64,000 bases of DNA, taken from contig BQMF02000828.1 of assembly GCA_027922465.2 (NCBI GenBank), positions 1-64,000 on the forward strand, read 5' to 3'. A program made the translations under genes and the position numbers. The stretch comes from Turritopsis dohrnii (lineage: Eukaryota; Cnidaria; Hydrozoa; Anthoathecata; Oceaniidae). The notes beneath the pieces were generated by a model, which saw nothing but the letters and a program-made list of their open reading frames with translations, was not told the origin of the DNA and searched no databases. Shown here in pieces: positions 35,112 through 45,689 of the stretch (its first letter is position 1; each line of letters opens with the position of its first letter).

Positions 35112-35280
35112 GTGGCGGATCTAGAGGGCAGGCACATTCTGTGGAGAAACGCATTAACATAATTTGTCAATTCGGTTTATAATATTACCAATGGGATTGT
35201 TTGAATGTTTTTCTTTTATGTTTGAATTGCTAACACTTTTTTACACAAGTTGTGACTTACTTCTTGATCCGCCACTGACA
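35111..35280. mobile_element. Small MITE with TCAGTGGCGGATC ends
   Basis: The left end TCAGTGGCGGATCTAG and right end TTGATCCGCCACTGA are inverted copies about 170 bp apart. A 3-bp CAG flanks both ends. The termini resemble those of the 2.5-kb element at 61513. Confidence 0.6.
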
Positions 35281-35939
35281 GGTTTAGTAGAAATAGACTT
35301 TCATATTGTATGTTATGTTGATTTAAATTATATACTATATAATTTTTATATTGTCATGGATTAAAATCTTTGAAATACCCAAGTTTCTCCTGCTCCTACT
35401 AATCCAAGTTGTGAACAATTTCATGAAACGTTTACTTAAATATGTTACCAATTCGCATTTCTGGCAAAATTTGGAAGGTTTGCACCAAAAAAAAAATTGG
35501 AAGGTCCTGAATTTGGCAGTCACTTATGCAGATTTGACAAGGTCTTCAGTTTTTAAGCAAGTTTGACTTATTTTAACTCATTTGATTGTAATAGTGTTGA
35601 AGTCAATACAATTGTGCAAGTCTTCGATCCATATAATTTTACATAATTTATGCTAGGTATACTTCTGCAATTTATTTAGTCTTCCTCAGTTCGGACTAGC
35701 CTCTTACTATAAGCGTCATTTCAAAGGGCTTGCCTGTAATGTAACATTTAGCACAATTCAATTGCAATTATAATTGTTATATCGGCTGAGTTACCGCCCT
35801 TTAGGGCTGTTTTATTTGCTTTGATTTCCTCATGAAATTTATTGTTATCTTATCCGTTCTGAAACAATGATTTTCATTTTTAATTATTTTGTTGATTTCA
35901 TCCCAAGCAAAACGACTGATTTTTATTCTTCCTAGTTTC
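35281..35939. other. Non-coding stretch
   Basis: AT-rich sequence with no recognised feature before the 3' end of the Penelope-like element. Confidence 0.35.
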
Positions 35940-35944
35940 ATTTT

Positions 35945-37157
35945 TGTCATTTTATTTTATTTGCTTATAAGTATACAATAATATATTTTCATCATAATAT
36001 TTTCGTTGACCTTATGTCAACTCGTCAGCGATGATTTTTGGAATACGTTAGCGGTTAACGGTGATGACATTACATTGCGCACTGCATGACGTCAGTTTTT
36101 CGCCGTCGTGGGACGTTGTTGTTGCCCCATTCTTCTTTTGCGTTTATTGATGGTTGTCTTTCATTGATGTAGATGGATTCGGTTACTTGCCGTAACATAG
36201 CATCTCCGTGACACGCTGTCAAGATCTTTAATTCGAACTTGTTGTTTGTTATATGTTTGTGCTTCTCTTGTGTATGTCTATATAAAACAGAGTTCTTGTC
36301 TTTCTTTTCGTATGTTTTTATATGTTCAGTATATCTTTCTGAAATGCTTCGTGCAGTTTCGCCAATATAGGTATCGCCACATTGGCAACTTATTTCATAT
36401 ACTACTTCTCGGCTTTTGCAGTTGATATTGTTGTTGTTGCCGTTGCAGACTTTGCAGGTATCGTCATTACATGTTGTATTGTTGAATGGGTTTGATCTAA
36501 CAAGTTGTTGTTTTATTGTAGGTCCTGCTTTTTCTATCACTTTAATCTTTAGGTTATTTGCTTTTATGATGTGTTGGAATTTTCTTTGTAATTCGCTATT
36601 CGGTGTCGATTCGACAAACAATACAGTGTCGTATTTATCAGGTTGGAACCAATTGTTTCTTTTACAGTGTTTCTCTTTCTCGCGTTCTTGTTTGTGCCAA
36701 AATTTTGAACGGTAGAGTGGGCAGATTCCATTTTTGGCGTTATTGATGATGGTTGTAAACTTTTGTTGCGCTCGTTTGTATATTAGTTTTCTATCGTATT
36801 CGTTATAGCCAGAAAATTGCATTCTATTAAGGAATTGTTGGATGTGCGTTTTTCGTTCGTTAGGGTTGCAGTAGGGTGAAATGTTGCGCATAATACGGAC
36901 AAGGTCTGCAACGAGTATGTTCTTCTTTGATTCTTCTGGTAAAGCAGAATGTTTGTTGATTACGTGTTTACTGGACATAGGTTTCATATAGTGCGAGTGC
37001 ATGATTTTGGGTTTTACTTCGTTGTTTGTAGTTACTTCTTCGATCCATATTTCGAGATCAAGTACAGGTAGGCGATTGTTCGGGTTATTTGATGGATAGT
37101 CGATTGTGACGGATATACTTGGATGGATTGTGTTTGCAATGAACTGGATGTGTTACA
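35945..37157 (-). mobile_element. 5'-truncated Penelope-like retroelement
   Basis: The coding part (37157-36070) begins inside the region downstream of RT and ends with a GIY-YIG endonuclease. The 3' untranslated part reaches about 35945 (aagcaaataaaataaaat on the sense strand). A second 3' fragment of the same family lies at 55955-56045 on the plus strand. The 5' part including the RT active site is missing, as expected for truncated reverse transcription. Confidence 0.8.
36070..37157 (-). pseudogene. Penelope-like protein C-terminus with GIY-YIG endonuclease
   Basis: The open frame has no start codon at its left end; reading begins near IQFIANTIHPSISVTIDYPS with NNRLPVLDLEIWI, typical of the region after the RT palm. 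It continues through a Lys/Arg-rich connector to a Cys motif (CNDDTCKVC) and the nuclease: EISCQCGDTYIGETARSISE with the GIY-YIG tyrosines and arginine, a His-containing YRHTQEKHKH, and TESIYINERQPSIN with the catalytic Glu and Asn. It stops at 36070. Penelope-like elements use this nuclease to nick the target for primed reverse transcription. The frame is intact, but the gene is 5'-truncated and upstream of 37157 it hits a stop. Confidence 0.85.
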
Positions 37158-37639
37158 AACTGCTATCAATGTCTGTCCTGCATAAAATAAAATTTAAAAT
37201 AAAATATAGTAAAATAAAATATGAAGTATACAATGTTCGACGCATTTAGAATAAGAAGTCAGGGCGGAAACTAAGCTAGTATGATTAGATAGATTCAGTA
37301 TGATAAATTTGAAAACAGGATGCTTCATGGTGGCTTGAAATGTTCATTCTTTCTTTTTTTCGTACTTTTAATAATATTCATATTCCAAAAATTCTACAGG
37401 ATTGCTACAAAAATATTTTCACGCGTTCTTCTCCTACGATCAACTGGTCTAATAATATCGCACGTTTTCTTTTTTCCCACGCGCGCAAATTTGCAATTGC
37501 GACATCCTACAGCCGCCCAGATGGCGCATTTTGAACCGCCCAGACGGTAGGGGCAACTCTGCCCTACCGAAAATTCGAAGCATGCGTCGAGCCCTTGAAT
37601 CCGATTGAAAACATTCTTACTGAACTTGTGTTAACACAA
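37158..37639. other. Non-coding stretch
   Basis: It contains the palindrome-like cggtaggggcaactctgccc at 37546-37570, shared inverted with 28.54 kb. No gene is recognised. Confidence 0.35.
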
Positions 37640-38511
37640 TTAATTGAAAAATTTAAAGAAGAAAAGACACCACGCGTTTAATTTTTCATTGATTAATGGC
37701 ATGAATACAAAATGTAGTGCTGCAATATCATAACTACTCAAAGGATCTAAAATGTTGTTTTCTTCCATAAAATTGAAAATTTCGTAATAGAGTCCTAAAA
37801 CTCCATCGTACACATCTCTCCATAAACGTTCAATGCGCTGATTGTATGTGCTTTTTCCAGTTATCATGCTTCCTCTCTCTGTCCCACGGCTTTGAATCAT
37901 GAAATCTGCAACAAGCACATTCTCACGACCTTGGTCAGATCGCACTCGACTCTGTAAACCATAGAATCTGACAACCTCTCTAAAGCAGTCTAAAATAGTT
38001 TTCGATTTGTTATTGTTGAGACACTTTAGTGGCAACTGACTAAATCCATCGATTGCTCCAAATATAACGAAATATCAGCGAATTAGTTTGTGATTTGTGT
38101 CAATGTGCCACAAATGATTAGGACCTGTCACGTTGCAAGTTCTACGTTGTAGACGCCCACGCTTTCGTTGTTCAACGCCAGTTTTATCAACTCTGTGAAT
38201 ACTGTCTCTCAACCTGAATCGTTGTACAGTGATACCAATGTTTTTCAACTGGCACATTAATACTTGTCCACAGTTTGGAAATCTTTCAACTGTATTCTTT
38301 ACTACAGAATCAAGGTTATCATCACTGATATCAGAAAAACTTTGTTTCTTAATACCATACTCAGACATTCGCAGGGCCGACAAATTAACTTTTGAAGTGG
38401 GGGGGCCAAATACAATAGTGACTAAGGAGGCCCCACCATGGTTGGGGCGGACGGGCGAAAATTTTTTTTGAAATTTAGGACCTTCAGATTGGCTAAAACG
38501 CTATCCAAATA

Positions 38512-39000
38512 CCGTAATGCATCGATTAAACGCCCCCTTCTTTTAAACGCCCCCCTCGAATAGACGCCCCCCCCCTCTTCAGGAGATTTTTAAATAAACG
38601 CCCCCCTCTATTAGACGCCCCCCTCGAATAGACGCCCCCCCTCTAAAGAGGGGCGTTTATTAGAGACACACTAATTAAGGCATGTAGAACTACTACATTG
38701 CATTGTTTCAGCCTCAAAGTTTTCGTTTTGTATAAAAATATGGAAATTTGCGATAGACGCCTTTCTTTTTAAATTTTAAACTAACAGTTGGAAACTTTGT
38801 CTTTATTGACGAAGATCTTGAAGTTTAATTTTGTATATTTTTTATCGATGTTTATATTTAGTTTATATTTACGAAAAAGAAAAGTTTCACAAAAATTCAA
38901 TAGACGCCCCCCTCTTTTAAACGCCCCCCTCGAATAGACGTCCCCCTAAAAATTCAAAAAATTTAATAAACGCCCCGGGCGTCTAATCGAAGCATTACGG
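38512..39000 (+). mobile_element. CCGTAATGC-type MITE, copy 2
   Basis: Same orientation as copy 1 and nearly identical through the interior. TA flanks both ends. It lies inside the hAT element. Confidence 0.85.
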
Positions 39001-39055
39001 TATCTGAAATTTATAGTATTAAAGACGAGAAAAAGTTATATACGTGTTTGTATTA

Positions 39056-39382
39056 TTATAAGAAACTTCTTTTAAAAGCATAACATTTAAGATAAATACA
39101 ATGTGGGAAACTTAAACTTAACAAAAAACAACAACAAAACAAGTTAAAATTTTCCAAAGTAACTGAGTCTTCCCGAGCCATCACAAATTCTTTGCAAACT
39201 TCAATAACATTGATTTGGTCAGTCAATTCTTTGTGAATAGTCAAGATAGCCAAAGCGTTGAATCGTTGACTTTTCATTGTAGACCGTAGCCATGTTTTGA
39301 GCCGCCTTGCGGTGGAAAATGATTGTTCTGGTGTGCATGACGTTGATGGATTTACCAAGAGGAGTTTGATAACATGCATCAA
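39056..39382 (-). pseudogene. hAT transposase fragment, C-terminal dimerisation domain
   Basis: About 75 residues match the hAT dimerisation domain: STSCTPEQSFSTARRLKTWL, then RSTMKSQRFNALAILTIHKE. Upstream transposase domains are missing, displaced by a MITE at 39423. The rest of the ORF runs into non-coding sequence. It is a remnant with no expected activity. Confidence 0.85.
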
Positions 39383-39422
39383 ATTTGGGATTAGGTCACG
39401 ATCAGTCTTAGAAAAATTCTTA

Positions 39423-39910
39423 CCGTAATGCTTCGATTAGACGCCCGGGGCGTTTATTAAATTTTTTGAATTTTTAGGGGGGCGTCTATTCGAGGGGGGC
39501 GTTTAAAAGAGGGGGGCGTCTATTGAATTTTTGTGAAACTCTTCTTTTTCGTAAGTATAAACTAAACATAAACATCGATAAAAAATATACAAAATTAAAC
39601 TTCAAGATCTTCGTCAATAAAGACAAAGTTTCCAACTGTTAGTTTAAAATTTAAAAAGAAAGGCGTCTATCGCAAATTTCCATATTTTTATACAAAATGA
39701 AAACATTGAGGCTGAAACAATGCAATGTAGTAGTTCTACATGCCTTAATTAGTGTGTCTCTAATAAACGCCCCTCTCTAGAGGGGGCGTCTATTCGAGGG
39801 GGGCGTCTAATAGAGGGGGGCGTTTATTTAAAAATCTCGTGAAAAGGGGGGGGGGCGTCTATTCGAGGGGGGCGTTTAAAAGAAGGGGGCGTTTAATCGA
39901 TGCATTACGG
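39423..39910 (-). mobile_element. CCGTAATGC-type MITE, copy 3
   Basis: Opposite orientation to copy 2, flanked by TA. With copy 2 it forms a 490-bp-armed inverted repeat around the hAT dimerisation-domain remnant. Confidence 0.85.
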
Positions 39911-40436
39911 TAATCTCCTTGAAAATATCTCTAAAACACACAGGTTTTGATTAGATTGTTGCATGAAGAACATTACTTTTTTCAAAACCCGGTGTTTCAT
40001 CTTCCTCTCCCTTTTTTGATAATTTCTATTCTTTGGTTTTTTTTTTATTCTTTGCTCTGAAAAAAAGTGGGGGGGGGGGGGGGGGGGGGGGGGGCATGGC
40101 CCCCCCGGTTTTGTCGGCCCTGATTCGACGATAGATTTTCCTCTCTGACACACCTAAAATAGAAGACATTTCATAGATGGTAAAACCTTCATCACATAAA
40201 TTTTGGATGACGGGCTTTGGTATGATATATGTTTTTGTTCCTTCAACTTTTCCAGGAACATTATTGCCATATTTTACGCATTCAGTTCTCAGTTTCATAA
40301 TGGTATTTTGATCCACCAAGCCAAGGCTTCGAAAGTCTTCAAGTGACAATTTACAAATTATATCTTTTGATATCTTTTCCTCATAAAATCTTTCTGATAG
40401 CTTTTCCAGATCCAACTTTTTCAATATGTCGAGCAA

Positions 40437-40544
40437 TAGAGGTTTTTACGATTTCCGAGATTACCCGAAATGCATCACGGTCAGCCATCTTGGTAGTAAA
40501 CTTGGTAGTAAAGTAAACAACTCGGTTCACAAATCACTATCAAG
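40437..40544. promoter_or_regulatory. Likely bidirectional promoter between integrase and THAP genes
   Basis: Only 108 bp separate the two divergent ATGs. The spacer contains two copies of cttggtagtaaa. Promoter function is inferred from the arrangement only. Confidence 0.35.
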
Positions 40545-40946
40545 ATGCCTACAGCTTGCTGTGTTGTAGATTGTGATAACATACAGGGCAAACAAAATGT
40601 AAGCTTTTATCGATTGCCGAAGATTATTACAATCCAAGGAGACCAGATAAAGGCACTAACAGAGAGGCGAAGAAATTGTTGGCTGGCTGCTATCCATCGT
40701 GCTGATTCATCGTACAAAAAAATCGATACCTGGCGAGTTTGTAGTACTCATTTTGTTAGTGGTTCACCTGCTCATCTTTTGGATGATACAAACCCAGATT
40801 GGGTGCCATCGCTGAAGTTGGGTTATGGTGACCGTTTAAATATTGATGTTGATGAAAGTAATAGTGATGTTGTTGTTGTTAGTAGTTCTAGTTGTGTTGC
40901 TAGCAGCAGTAGTAGTAGTAGTGTTGCTAGATATGAAGGTGTGTAG
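40545..40946 (+). CDS. THAP-domain protein (first exon or broken gene)
   Basis: The start ATG gives MPTACCVVDCDN. A THAP zinc finger occupies residues 1-95: Cys pair CCVVDC, SFYRLPK, NCWLAAIHR, then CSTHF supplying Cys and His, and the conserved Pro in DWVPSLKLG. A Val/Ser-rich tail (SSSSCVASSSSSSS) follows to a stop at 40946. A donor-like AG|gtgtgt lies just before the stop, and an open acidic segment in another frame (about 40945-41150, with DDVFDDDMEVVDDDMMDLDY) ends at a donor-like CAG|gtaatg. The true protein may therefore be longer, by splicing or before a frameshift. THAP domains bind DNA and occur in transposases and host regulators. The gene is divergent from the integrase gene, 108 bp away. 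Confidence 0.75.
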   Translation: MPTACCVVDCDNIQGKQNVSFYRLPKIITIQGDQIKALTERRRNCWLAAIHRADSSYKKIDTWRVCSTHFVSGSPAHLLDDTNPDWVPSLKLGYGDRLNIDVDESNSDVVVVSSSSCVASSSSSSSVARYEGV

Positions 40947-41334
40947 GACCATCCGGAGAAAGAACGATCTTTGAGCACGGCAAACTGGAGACAGCTTTGA
41001 AGTTGTCAGAGTTGAGTTTTGTAGCCGAAAGTAGTTCTAGAGTGGTTGATGATGTGTTTGATGATGATATGGAAGTTGTTGATGATGATATGATGGATCT
41101 TGACTACCAATTAGTGAAATTTTCTCTTCGTACCTTTTGCGAGCAACAACAGGTAATGAATTGAAATAAGACGACATGATTATAAGAAAACTTTCAACCA
41201 ACTTGACGTGACTACCAAGTTTTGTTTACAATACTGCTTTGTCAGCCATAGTTGAACAGTTTATTTATTTGGCGGCAAAACTTTGTATATATTGCCGAAC
41301 AATATCAAAATATGCATATTAAGGAACAAGTTAA

Positions 41335-41697
41335 AAGCAATAAGTTAAAACCGCATAATGAAAAAGCCACATAATGAAATATATCCGCATAATGATAGAA
41401 CCGCAAAATGCTGAAACCGCATAATGATAGAACCGCATAATGCTGAAACTGCATAATTGCATGATCGCATAACCGAATGCTGTTATCGCATAACCGAATG
41501 TTGTAATCGCATAATCGAATATTGTGATCGCATAACTGAATGCGGTTATCGCATAACCCAATACTGTGATCGCATAATCGAATACTGCGATCGCATAATG
41601 GAATGCGATGATGTCATAACCAAATGAATTAATCGCATAAAGTTGAAATCAAACCGAAAAACATTATCGCAAAAGGCAGTCAAGGCGTTCCATAGTT
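41335..41697 (-). repeat. Dispersed repeat with TATGCGAT minisatellite, copy 2
   Basis: Inverse complement of 28068-28460, including the outer tatggaacgccttgactgcc and about 15 minisatellite units. The copies differ in unit number and order. Confidence 0.7.
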
Positions 41698-42039
41698 TCG
41701 TATATATATAAACTTTATGCTGACAGAAAATGTATGTGCACAAAAAATTGGCTTTACTAATTTCTAATGTCAAAATCAATGAGACATCAAAACAGTATAC
41801 ATCATCATGGAATTTGTCTATTTAAAAGAGTACAATCTTAGCCGCTTTTTGTGATCAAATTAGACTGCTTAACAACAAAAGATGTAAACAATATTTATTT
41901 ATCTATATTGAAAAATATTCTCTGATTTGGAATTCAACTTTTTTGTCAATTATAAAGAACGTTATTGCCCCCGCAGCGAGCGTAAGCGAGCGAGGAGGCA
42001 TAGTAGTTTCACGAGATAGGCGAATGTCAGTTTCCGATT

Positions 42040-42074
<35 letters not shown>

Positions 42075-43440
42075 CCAACTTTCGTGTTGACGTTACACGG
42101 TGGAATACAATTATTAGCTGACTTTGCTTTTTTTCCGTTTCAAAGCATGGTACTGTAAGTGGGAGAGACAGAATGTTTTTTCGTATCTCTTTCCTAATTT
42201 ATTATTTTATTATACTATGTTATTTAGGAAGATCGTATGCTAAAATTTCTTAGACATTTTTCGTGTTACTTTTGTGTTGTTTTAGTGAAGTGAACGACAA
42301 GGATTTTGAAGCACAGCTTGAAATCTGAAATTTTGCCAACCATACATTTTATTTTTGTATATATATGTTTTAGCTCTAAATATTTCATTCAATAAACTTT
42401 GTTCAACGCACTAATTTTTGGCAAAGATTTTAATTGGATTTCTGTGTATGCAAGAAAGCTATGTTACAAATTGTCTTTTTTCGTGTTTTTCTATTTTAAC
42501 TGTCCACCTCACGCCAAACCTAATCATACTAGTGTGTGATCATGATCAGTAAAAGCTTTTTACATTTTCTTGTTGTTTTTTTTATAAACATTGGCTACTT
42601 TTTGTTTTGAATCAAAAATTAAAACGCAGATTTCTAATGGATTTTTTGCTTTGATTTTTTTTTTAAAAAAGTTTGTTTTTTTTCTTTTGGCTCTTACAGA
42701 ATTTTTTTAACAAATCTTGTTTTGATTATAAAATACGTATCCATGGTTTCAGTTCACACATTTCTTTTGTTTGTAGCAAATACTTTCTGATATTACTTGT
42801 TAAGCCTTTATTACACTTTTTGAAAGGTATATTAGCACCAATAAAAAAAAGTTATCCTAAAGAAAGTTTAACTCAATTACAACGTAAGTGAAAAACCGTG
42901 AAGACCATCCGTCAAGGAGTTTTCAAATCGGATCTCCCATTTCGAAATGATCATGCTCGCAATTCCTCTTGTTTTTATTGTGTTTAGTTTATACAATGTT
43001 AACAAAAGTTTAAATGTATATATTTGTTTCTGTGTAAAGACTTGCAAAAACATTCATCTGGATTTTTTTGAGTTTTCGGACAAAAATTTGTTTTTGTTTC
43101 CGTTGTATAGCTTGCAATGTATAGCTTGCTGTGTGTACACATTGGAATGCTTGAGCGCGGGGGCATTTTTTAGCTAAAGCTACATGCTAGTTTTACCTTT
43201 CCTAAAAATTGAAAATCATGTTGAAATTATAGATTTTGAGTGTTTATTTATTTATTTTATTTATTTGGTATTGTTTTACGTGGCTAGCCTCACTCAGTTG
43301 CTACTGCATCTGCTTTCCAGAGGAGGGGCCACGGCTTAGGTTGGAGGCTCCGAAGTATTTGACACTCTCATGAGTGACACAAACCCAATCAAGGGCCTGT
43401 ACTCTTCTGGATGACCCCCTGCAACACTCGATGTATCATC
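41698..43440. other. Non-coding stretch
   Basis: It includes a (CAT)n microsatellite at 42044-42071. No gene or element end is recognised; several short frames are Phe-rich chance ORFs. Confidence 0.4.
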
Positions 43441-43448
43441 ATTCATAT

Positions 43449-44510
43449 TCATTCATAAAGCGTTAATATGGCACACTCTTCAAAGAGAGGTTTAGTATGC
43501 GCATTGCGATCTTTGTTGTTTATAACTCTTATGGCATGTTTCTGACGACGAGCAAGAGAAATTAACTTACTTTTTTGTGTACTAGCCCATATTATGTTGG
43601 CATAGTTCAAATAACTATGTACAAAAACATAGTAAAGTTGTTTTAGTAGATGTTTGTTCAAAATATGTTTTGCTTTATATAATACTCCAATCCCCTTTGA
43701 TACTTTAGAGTTGATACATTGAATGTGGTCTGACCAATTTAAATTTTCGTTAATTAACACACCAAAAAATTTTGTGATCGGGTTTCTTTTTAATTCAGTA
43801 TCACCTATTGATAGTTTGGGAAGTTCATTTGGAATAACAGATTTCCTTCTATATGAATGGAATAGTGAAAATTTAGTTTTCTTGACATTTAACGACAGTT
43901 TGTTTGCCTGAAACCATATGGTCACTTTTTGTAATTCTTCATTCATGTCACTGAAGAGTTTTTTTATGTCATGGTTTGATAGAAATAAGTTTGTATCATC
44001 TGCAAACATTACTGGTTTAAGTTTTTATGAACAGTTCACAAAATCGTTTACATAGATTAAAAAAAAGTAGTGGACCTAGTATTGAGCCTTGTGGTACCCC
44101 GCAGGTTATATACAGTGGTTTGGAAAGACCTTTGCTTCCAAAACTCACATGTTGCCTTCGGTTAGTTAAATAATTTTCAAGAATATTGTATGTGTTACTC
44201 CTAATGTCATAGTGCTTGAGTTTTCGAAGTAAAATCTTGTGATCAACAGTGTCGAATGCTTTTGATAAATCAATGAATAACCCGAGCGTAAATTTACCAT
44301 CATCGAAAGATTCAGTGATGTCGTTGACTAGCTGAAGAATCGCATGTTCTGTGGATACGTTTTTTTGAAATCCAAATTGTTTGGGGAAAATTAATTTCTT
44401 TGAAATCAAGTGATTATAGATTCGGTTATATAGTATTCTTTCTAAAATCTTTGAAAACACTGGAAGTACAGATATTGGTCTATAATTACCCATAATTGAG
44501 GGGTCACCTG
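43449..44510 (-). pseudogene. LINE (Jockey/CR1-like) reverse transcriptase fragment
   Basis: Two overlapping pieces of one RT are read on the minus strand. The first (44510-44017) has NYRPISVLPVFSKILE, FGFQKNVSTEHAI, the catalytic LFIDLSKAFDTVDH and CGVPQGSILGPLLF. A frameshift near 44020-44040 separates it from the second (44009-43449) with FADDTNLFL (active site FADD), KTKFSLFHS, FFGVLINENLNWSDHI and the thumb region. The endonuclease domain is missing, and the 5' side joins a truncated Helitron directly at about 44512. No poly(A) tail is identified. The copy is dead. Confidence 0.85.
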
Positions 44511-44511
44511 C

Positions 44512-44960
44512 TCGCCACCCATGTTCAACCTGTGTCACCTCCCAAAGAGTTCACGAAAAATGGAATTAAGGAATTGGCAATGGAAAGTGTTACCATCTTG
44601 TAGAGGTCGAAATTCTGATCAAGAAAATGTATGGGATCATATGTCTATGACGCATCGTTTCGGAGATATCGTCGATCAAAAGTTTTGATGACGTCTAGAG
44701 CCCCGTCCCCAAAAATTTTGCCCAAATTTTTTCGTCACTTTATGGTCAATATTGCGGACCCCAAAAAACGTCAGTTATCCCTATTAGTTACCGAGATAAT
44801 TTTTCCTAAACCTCACGTTCGATTGGGGATGCAATGCATAGGTTTCGAACTGATGTCGGACACAAGAAAAGAATTAATCTCTCTCAAACTGAATCTACCA
44901 TTTTGCGTGACAGACAAACAAACAATCAAACAAACAAACAAACAGCTATTAATATATAGA
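44512..44960 (-). mobile_element. Solo Helitron, 3' hairpin lost
   Basis: The 5' end (TCTATATATTAATAG, read from 44960) and the interior match the short Helitron type of the array at 26126-26582. The 3' end stops within gggtggcgagca, before the second hairpin arm and CTAG, and is joined to LINE sequence. Confidence 0.7.
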
Positions 44961-45689
44961 CTAACGATTTTGATAACATCAAAATTTTGGTCAAATTTGT
45001 CTTTTGGCCCAAATTTGAATTGGCCCAAAAACAGGTTTCCCATGGTCAAATTGATGGGGCTTTTTTTTGGTAGAAGTATAAGTATCATAGAACAACTGTG
45101 CAATGATTTAGCTTTATAGTATTTTTTTCCGGGTTTTGATAGGTTTTTGGCTATTTCTCCTATACTATGATGTCACATTCTCTGTAATGCATTTCTCGTT
45201 AGCCGTGTTTTTTTTAGTTGACTCATTATCAACTTTATTATTTATTCACTCACTGATGGCGATTTTTCTGGTGGTCAATTCTTTTATCGGAAGAGCTAAA
45301 AGAAACAAACATGTTGGTTTGTCGAAAGAGTCCTTCTTATAGGTAAGAAATACAAGATAAAAACTACTAAAATATAAAAAATATAAGATCACAAATGCCA
45401 TGAAGATGCATTCCGATTGTCATAAGCCTTGGCAGAAAAATGCTCATAAAAAATAGGGATCGCAAAAATATCACCTCTCACTGTGATTAAATATGGTGCG
45501 ATAACAGTCGAACCAAACTTAAATATGGTGCGCAATAACAATGGAAAATAAATATAGTGTAATAACAGTGGAATATTCTTTAAATATGGTGTGCAATAAC
45601 AGTCGAGCAATCTTAATTATGGTGCGCTAACAGCCATACTAAAAGCTGAAGACTATTGTTCATGTTACCAAAATCTCAGTAGTAATGAT
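44961..45689. other. Non-coding stretch downstream of asparagine synthetase
   Basis: It includes four spaced copies of an aaatatggtgcg(c/a)aataacagt-like unit at about 45490-45640. The 3' UTR and poly(A) site of the minus-strand synthetase gene should lie here but are not clearly identified. Confidence 0.4.

Larger units (their letters stand above)
38372..40122 (-). mobile_element. hAT transposon copy (5-bp target duplication)
   Basis: Termini CAGGGCCGACAAA and TTTGTCGGCCCTG are flanked by ATTCG on both sides (38367-38371 and 40123-40127). Removing one copy restores the integrase frame. Inside is a fragment of hAT transposase (39382-39056, minus strand) and two inverted MITE copies at 38512-39000 and 39423-39910. 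A poly-G tract of about 24 lies at 40069-40094. The five-base duplication fits the hAT5 group rather than the usual 8-bp hATs. Confidence 0.85.
37640..40436 (-). pseudogene. SAM-HTH-integrase (rva_4-like) gene, split by a hAT insertion
   Basis: The N-terminal part (40436-40128, ATG MLDILKKLDLEKLSERFYE) resembles a SAM domain, followed by an HTH (MSSILGVSERKIYRR). A hAT element then interrupts it at 38372-40122. The frame resumes at 38366 (MSEYGIKKQSF) and leads to an integrase core: HLWHIDTNHKLIR, IFGAIDGFS, RVRSDQGREN, STYNQRIERLWRDVYDG and LPLINEKLNAW-like residues, with DDE-type acidic residues in place. A TGA replaces the expected Trp after KLIR at about 38077. The frame then continues to a stop at 37640. 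This uncharacterised integrase family is widespread in aquatic animals. Whether it is a host gene or a transposon gene is unknown. This copy is dead. Confidence 0.8.

Noticed and set aside
40069..40094. Poly-G tract as a possible quadruplex regulatory site
   Set aside because: It lies at the end of a hAT element and is most simply an expanded homopolymer; its length may be inaccurate.
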